From assembly GCA_945869905.1 (NCBI GenBank), contig CAMBQD010000002.1:1-24572 (forward strand): a stretch of DNA of 24,572 nt. Reading direction: 5' to 3'. The position numbers and the translations under genes are program-made. Within the stretch, counting starts at the first letter, position 1. Each line of letters opens with the position of its first letter. Of the stretch, positions 20,901 through 24,572 are shown one piece after another. This stretch comes from an uncultured Clostridia bacterium (GTDB lineage Bacteria > Bacillota > Clostridia > Oscillospirales > Acutalibacteraceae). The notes beneath the pieces are model-generated. The model was not told the DNA's origin. It was given only the letters and a program-made list of their open reading frames with translations, and made no database searches.

Positions 20901-21941
20901 TTAGTCTTTAGCAATATTCAGCTCTACAAAGAGTGCTGCCTGCTGGTCAAGAGGAGCAAGATCAGATGTACCTGATACATTGATGCCTGTCTTGCCGTCA
21001 AAGTCAGCAATGTCAAGTGCTACGCCGTATTCTGTTACAGATGTGCCGAGAATAGGAATTTCCTGTGTAGCAGATGCAGCTGCCTGAAGAGCAGGAGTTG
21101 CGTTTGCAAGAATAAGGTCAACATTCTTTGATACGAACTGATTAACGATTGTTGCACATGTAGCTGAATCGCCTGATGCGTTCTGTGGATCAAACTTTAC
21201 ATGGTCCTCACCAAGCATCTCTGTAAGTGTATCAATAAATCCTTGAGTTGCTGCATCGAGAGCCGGATGCTGAACGAGCTGACAGATACCGATTGTAAAT
21301 ACCTTGTCGCCGTCATACTTTGGAAGCTCCTCAGCCTCTTTTTCTGCATCGTCAGCCTCACTGCCGATAGCTACAAAGTCGTCCGGGATTGTGATTCCCA
21401 GCTTTTCTGCTCTTTCGGGCACAGCCTTTTTAACAAGTGTTGAAGCGTCAACATAAGCAATGTCCATTGTAGAAATATCTGCGCCGTTAACAAGAATCTC
21501 GTAAGCCTGCTTTGCAGTAGCAACACCAAGGTCATAGTAGGAAATAGAAAGTGTAGCTACGCCACATCCCTCACAAATGCCTTCCTCACCGGCGATGATA
21601 GGAATACCTGCCGGATCACAAATATTGTTGATAAGCTCTGTATTGTTAGCACAGGTGTTATCGGTTGGGATGTAAAGAGCCTTTGATTCAGCAACTGCTG
21701 TGTTAAGCACTGAAGCAAGGTCGTTAGAGTCAGCAAATGAATATTCCTTTGTTGCGTAGCCAAGCTTTGTAAGCTCCTCTGCTACCTTTTCAACCTGATA
21801 CTTTGAGTTAGCCTCAGCTGAACAGTACAACAAGCCAACCTGTGCGCCCTTTGCGCCACTGCCGCTGCATCCTGCAAATACGCCTGCAATCAAAACAACT
21901 GCAAGTGCAAGAGCAGCAATTCTTTTAATAATCTTTTTCAT
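20901..21941 (-). CDS. ABC transporter substrate-binding lipoprotein (PF04392, TrpX-like)
   Basis: 346 residues. A lipoprotein signal peptide runs MKKIIKRIAALALAVVLIAG then VFAGC, with the lipidated cysteine at 25. The mature part begins with an unstructured GSGAKGA linker and has the two-lobed periplasmic-binding fold: KVAEELTKLGYATKEYSF, ALYIPTDNTCANNTEL, GCGVATLSISYYDLGVATAK, and VFTIGICQLVQHPALDAATQ. The last is the typical start of the PF04392 domain, so the lobes appear circularly permuted: the sequence motif expected near the N-terminus (IGICQLVQHPALD) sits at about residue 217. Members studied in streptococci carry tryptophan or tyrosine. The DAHP synthase gene upstream supports an aromatic substrate. 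A promoter lies at 21993-22021. Confidence 0.85.
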   Translation of the reverse strand: MKKIIKRIAALALAVVLIAGVFAGCSGSGAKGAQVGLLYCSAEANSKYQVEKVAEELTKLGYATKEYSFADSNDLASVLNTAVAESKALYIPTDNTCANNTELINNICDPAGIPIIAGEEGICEGCGVATLSISYYDLGVATAKQAYEILVNGADISTMDIAYVDASTLVKKAVPERAEKLGITIPDDFVAIGSEADDAEKEAEELPKYDGDKVFTIGICQLVQHPALDAATQGFIDTLTEMLGEDHVKFDPQNASGDSATCATIVNQFVSKNVDLILANATPALQAAASATQEIPILGTSVTEYGVALDIADFDGKTGINVSGTSDLAPLDQQAALFVELNIAKD

Positions 21942-21992
21942 TTTAATTGTCCTTTCCGGAAATATTTTTCCTGTTCAATTCATGACAACATA

Positions 21993-22021
21993 AGTTTAGC
22001 ACTTTTATGTATTAAAGTCAA
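21993..22021 (-). promoter_or_regulatory. Sigma-A promoter of the ABC importer operon
   Basis: On the minus strand TTGACT (22016-22021) and TAAACT (21993-21998) with a 17-bp spacer. The 50-nt leader is too short for a T-box. Confidence 0.7.
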
Positions 22022-22043
22022 TAGTGATTTAGATTTTTGTATT

Positions 22044-23084
22044 TTAAAGCTGTTCTGCAATGCTATAAATCAATTCCTTTGTTTTATCCCAGCCAAGACA
22101 GGGGTCGGTGATTGATTTTCCGTATACTCCGTCCTCAACCTTCTGGCAGCCGTCCTCAATGTAGGATTCCACCATAAAGCCCTTTACCATAGATTTTACG
22201 TCGTTACTGTGGCGCATTGAATGGAGCACCTCGTTGGCAATTCTGATTTGTTCCAGATATTTTTTGCCGGAGTTTGAGTGGTTTGTGTCAACAATAACCG
22301 CAGGATTTTCATATCCGCCGTTGCAGTACATATCAAATAACTGCCTTAAATCCTCGTAATGATAGTTTGCATGGTTGTTGCCGTGCTTGCTGACACTGCC
22401 CCTGAGTATTGCATGGGCAAGGGGATTACCTGTGGACTCAACCTCCCATCCTCTGTAAAGGAAGGTATGTCCGCTTTGTGCCGCCTTAATGGCGTTAAGC
22501 ATTATTGACAAATCGCCGCTGGTGGGATTTTTCATACCCACAGGGGCGTTTATGCCTGATGATACCAAACGATGCTCCTGATTTTCAACAGAACGTGCAC
22601 CGATTGCAACATATGAAAGCAGGTCGGACAAATACCTGTAGTTCTGGGGATAAAGCATTTCATCTGCACAGGTAAGTCCTGTTTGCTCAATAGCGTCCTT
22701 GTGAAGGGATCGTATTGCCTTGATACCCTCCAGCATATCAGGCTCTTTGTCAGGGTCAGGCTGGTGAAGCATACCCTTGTATCCTGCGCCGGTGGTTCTT
22801 GGCTTGCCGGTATAAATTCTGGGTATGATGATTATTTTGTCATCAACCTCCTTTTGAACGTCTGCAAGCCTGTAAATATAATCCATAACGGAATCTGCTC
22901 TGTCTGCCGAGCAGGGACCGATAATAAGTAAAAATTTGTCGCTTTCACCGGTAAATACCTTTGCCACCTCTGCGTCACGCTTTTCCTTTATTGCCTTAGC
23001 ACCTTCGGACAGTGGCATTTCCTCCTTTATCTCCTTTGGGATAGGGAGCTTTCTTTTAAATTCCAAATTTCCGCTGTTACTCAT
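22044..23084 (-). CDS. aroF: 3-deoxy-7-phosphoheptulonate (DAHP) synthase, class I
   Basis: 346 residues. It condenses phosphoenolpyruvate with erythrose 4-phosphate, the first step of the shikimate pathway. Class I (AroF/G/H-type) motifs are present: IGPCSADRADSVMDYIYRL, the substrate-binding IPRIYTGKPRTTGAGYKG, the metal/substrate region ADEMLYPQ, AIGARSVENQEHR, GMKNPTSGD and the metal-binding DTNHSNSGK. The N-terminal ~40 residues correspond to the extension that carries feedback sites in E. coli enzymes. I chose ATG 23084 (AGGG eight bases upstream); two further codon options, ATG 23090 and GTG 23093, lie within or next to the binding site. It has its own strong promoter and lies upstream of the ABC importer on the same strand. 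The aroF symbol denotes the class and not proven feedback specificity. Confidence 0.9.
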   Translation of the reverse strand: MSNSGNLEFKRKLPIPKEIKEEMPLSEGAKAIKEKRDAEVAKVFTGESDKFLLIIGPCSADRADSVMDYIYRLADVQKEVDDKIIIIPRIYTGKPRTTGAGYKGMLHQPDPDKEPDMLEGIKAIRSLHKDAIEQTGLTCADEMLYPQNYRYLSDLLSYVAIGARSVENQEHRLVSSGINAPVGMKNPTSGDLSIMLNAIKAAQSGHTFLYRGWEVESTGNPLAHAILRGSVSKHGNNHANYHYEDLRQLFDMYCNGGYENPAVIVDTNHSNSGKKYLEQIRIANEVLHSMRHSNDVKSMVKGFMVESYIEDGCQKVEDGVYGKSITDPCLGWDKTKELIYSIAEQL

Positions 23085-23114
23085 TTTCATCACCCTTCAA
23101 ATATGTTTTATACT

Positions 23115-23142
23115 ATTATAAAGCAAAGCAAAAATATGTCAA
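23115..23142 (-). promoter_or_regulatory. Sigma-A promoter of the DAHP synthase gene
   Basis: On the minus strand TTGACA (23137-23142) and TATAAT (23115-23120), both perfect consensus, with a 16-bp spacer. Confidence 0.85.
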
Positions 23143-23255
23143 CTGCAGTAATTAGAATTATTTTCCGATATTGTAAACTTTCTGTAAGAACACAGGGACA
23201 GAGGTGGAAATATAACAGGATTTGTGGTAGTATATTTGCGTAAAGGGTGTTTATT

Positions 23256-24032
23256 ATGGCAGTAAAAAGAAAAGTGAAGAAAAAAGAAATACAGCAAAGC
23301 AAGCTGATTTCTGCCATTGCAGTTGTGTTGGCGGCGGCAGTTATAATTTCCTGCATAGTAATTTCAAATTCCTGTAAAAGGCACACGCAGGCTGTGTACG
23401 ATTTCGGCAAGCCGGTGGCACAGGGTATTGACGTGTCCGAGCATAACGAAAAAATAGATTGGCAGGGAGTGGCAGAGGAATACGATTTTGCCTTTATCCG
23501 TGTGGGATACAGGGGATACGGCAACGGCAGTATTTGTGAGGATAAATATGCCAAGGAAAACTTAAAGGCTGCGGAAAAAGCCGGTATACCCTTCGGAGTA
23601 TACTTTTATACTCAGGCGGTAAGTGAAAAGGAAGCAAAGGCAGAGGCGGATTTTGTTATTGATATAGTAAGGCATTATGACTTAAAGCTGCCCATTGTAA
23701 TTGATTTTGAATACCCAACCGATGAGTCGGGGTATTTTACAGGCAGACTTGCGGAAAACCAATTGAGCAAGGAGGAAAACACAAAAATAGTCAATGCCTT
23801 TTGCAGCAGGGTGGAGGATAAGGGATATATTTCAGGAGTGTATGCCTCCTCCAGCGTTTTACAAAATGATTTAAAAATTGACGATTTTGGTGACAATACG
23901 GTTGTTTGGGCTGCCGATTACGGCAGCATTGTAAGCTATGATGTTGATTATGATATTTGGCAGTATTCAAAAACAGGTCAATCAGAGTGCGTGGAAAGCA
24001 AATATGTTGATTTGAACTATTGGTATAAATAA
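23256..24032 (+). CDS. GH25 muramidase (lysozyme), membrane-anchored or secreted
   Basis: 258 residues. A Lys-rich start is followed by one hydrophobic helix (about 17-40, LISAIAVVLAAAVIISCIVI), an uncleaved anchor or signal peptide. The GH25 (Chalaropsis-type) domain then shows GIDVSEHNEKIDWQGV with the catalytic-barrel Asp, FAFIRVGYRGYGNG, FGVYFYTQAVSEKEAKAEAD, the acidic pair in PIVIDFEYP, ISGVYASSSVLQN and VWAADYG, ending DIWQYSKTGQ with VDLNYWYK. These enzymes cut the MurNAc-GlcNAc bond in peptidoglycan. The domain is complete and there is no added cell-wall-binding repeat. ATG 23256 follows AAGGG by eight bases. The gene is monocistronic. Confidence 0.92.
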   Translation: MAVKRKVKKKEIQQSKLISAIAVVLAAAVIISCIVISNSCKRHTQAVYDFGKPVAQGIDVSEHNEKIDWQGVAEEYDFAFIRVGYRGYGNGSICEDKYAKENLKAAEKAGIPFGVYFYTQAVSEKEAKAEADFVIDIVRHYDLKLPIVIDFEYPTDESGYFTGRLAENQLSKEENTKIVNAFCSRVEDKGYISGVYASSSVLQNDLKIDDFGDNTVVWAADYGSIVSYDVDYDIWQYSKTGQSECVESKYVDLNYWYK

Positions 24033-24037
24033 AAATC

Positions 24038-24063
24038 AGGGATTGGAAAATTTTCCAATCCCT
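24038..24063. terminator. Terminator between the muramidase and thiT genes
   Basis: A perfect 26-bp palindrome (24038-24050 with 24051-24063). A TTAGTTTTT tail follows on the plus strand, and an A run on the other side serves the minus-strand gene. Confidence 0.85.
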
Positions 24064-24080
24064 TAGTTTTTGCAGTAGAA

Positions 24081-24572
24081 TTATGCGTTTTCGTTAACGA
24101 TTTGCTTTCTCAGTGGCGGAACTGCCATAAGAGCGGCAACGCCCACAAGAGTAACAACCAATTCAGGCAGCATATAGCTTGCATTGTAAATCAGTGAATA
24201 TACAACTGCCAAGGTCTGACCAGAAAGGTTAGCAAGTATGCTTTGACCGAGGCTGTTGTTCATTACATCAGTAAAGAACCATTCTGCATAGCTGCCCCAC
24301 AAAATCCAACCGGACAGGAAATGCGCCGCCAAACGAAGAAGCACAACAACACCGCTACCTACAAGTATTGAGGCATACTGATTTTTAATCTTGTTTTTGA
24401 ACATGCCGGAAAGGCCAAGCACGGTAAATGCAACTATGTAGTCAAGGAATGCCATTAATACAATATTAACTACAGATTTAACTGCATTTTCCTTGTCATA
24501 CATACCTGCAAATGCCTGACTCATTGTGGCACCCAAAAGAGCCTGAATTGCACTGAAAATAAGGCCGCTGAG
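24081..24572 (-). CDS. thiT: Thiamine ECF transporter substrate-binding component ThiT (partial)
   Basis: The frame is open to the right edge; at least 163 residues are visible, beginning upstream of LSGLIFSAIQALLG. It is a very hydrophobic protein with several helices and the ThiT hallmarks: the loop SQAFAGMYDKENAV, FLDYIVAFTVLGLSGMFKNK, and RLAAHFLSGWILWGSYAEWF, where RxxxHxxSGxxxWGxY matches the family consensus. ThiT binds thiamine and docks with the shared EcfAA'T energising module encoded elsewhere. The N-terminal helix with the thiamine-binding aromatic residues and any TPP riboswitch lie outside the window. Confidence 0.88.
   Translation of the reverse strand, partial: LSGLIFSAIQALLGATMSQAFAGMYDKENAVKSVVNIVLMAFLDYIVAFTVLGLSGMFKNKIKNQYASILVGSGVVVLLRLAAHFLSGWILWGSYAEWFFTDVMNNSLGQSILANLSGQTLAVVYSLIYNASYMLPELVVTLVGVAALMAVPPLRKQIVNENA

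Noticed and set aside
21942..22043. T-box or attenuator upstream of the ABC importer
   Set aside because: The leader after the predicted start site is only about 50 nt; no specifier hairpin, T-box sequence or terminator/antiterminator pair is visible.
23108..23554. 148-codon minus-strand open frame overlapping the muramidase start
   Set aside because: It overlaps both the muramidase coding start and the DAHP synthase promoter; Cys/Leu-rich shadow composition.
1..24572. CRISPR arrays, tRNA and rRNA genes, riboswitches
   Set aside because: Scanning both strands I saw no regularly spaced direct repeats, no tRNA-like GGTTCRANTC arms and no recognised riboswitch core. A TPP riboswitch may precede thiT, but that lies beyond the right edge.

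Overview
The window looks like a chromosomal segment of a gut-type, low-to-moderate GC Clostridia member (Oscillospiraceae/Ruminococcaceae/Eubacterium-like). The grounds are AGGAGG-type ribosome binding sites, consensus sigma-A promoters, a recognisable alpha/beta small acid-soluble spore protein N-terminus, a clostridial GGGtGRT-family protein, a two-component minimal SUF (SufC plus one SufB/D-like protein) and a ThiT-type ECF transporter component. This placement is inference from gene content; no rRNA or other marker is present.

Layout. 1-2440 (minus strand): the edge of an unknown gene, a truncated spore-protein gene, and a two-gene unit (macro domain + HTH-like tail, then a vWA protein) whose 92-nt spacer folds into two hairpins, one burying the vWA ribosome binding site. 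2439-5820: a GyrI-like fragment, a Gfo/Idh/MocA oxidoreductase preceded by a repeated hairpin, a membrane-anchored metallophosphoesterase and a DUF421 (YetF-like) membrane protein. 5800-8154: a zinc-type ArsR/SmtB repressor with consensus promoter and palindromic operator, followed directly by its P1B ATPase. 8234-11619: long-form ribosome hibernation factor, a fragment of a GH28-like beta-helix enzyme with its own promoter and terminator, and an OmpR-type two-component system. 11755-13964: an orphan PqqD-like protein, divergent from a strong two-gene operon (IscU/NifU-like protein + GGGtGRT protein), both of uncertain function.

14032-16863 is a decaying PadR operon: PadR regulator, a HAAS/DUF1700-type membrane protein broken by a one-base frameshift, and a second membrane protein cut near its end by a 273-bp miniature inverted-repeat element with a TA target duplication. 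Excising the element and one TA on paper restores the reading frame. 16873-18539 is the minimal Fe-S assembly pair SufC-SufB/D. A dead amino-acid-binding protein gene follows (18615-19079). 19096-23084 (minus) holds an ABC importer (ATPase, permease, PF04392-type lipoprotein) beside DAHP synthase, which suggests aromatic amino acid uptake next to the entry step of aromatic biosynthesis. A GH25 muramidase and the 3' part of thiT close the window.

The most rewarding items are the TA-flanked miniature element and its reversible gene interruption, the IscU-like/GGGtGRT operon, the macro/vWA pair with its RBS-burying hairpin, and a 19-nt repeat that begins a hairpin just upstream of two unrelated genes. 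I saw no CRISPR array, tRNA, rRNA or recognisable riboswitch.
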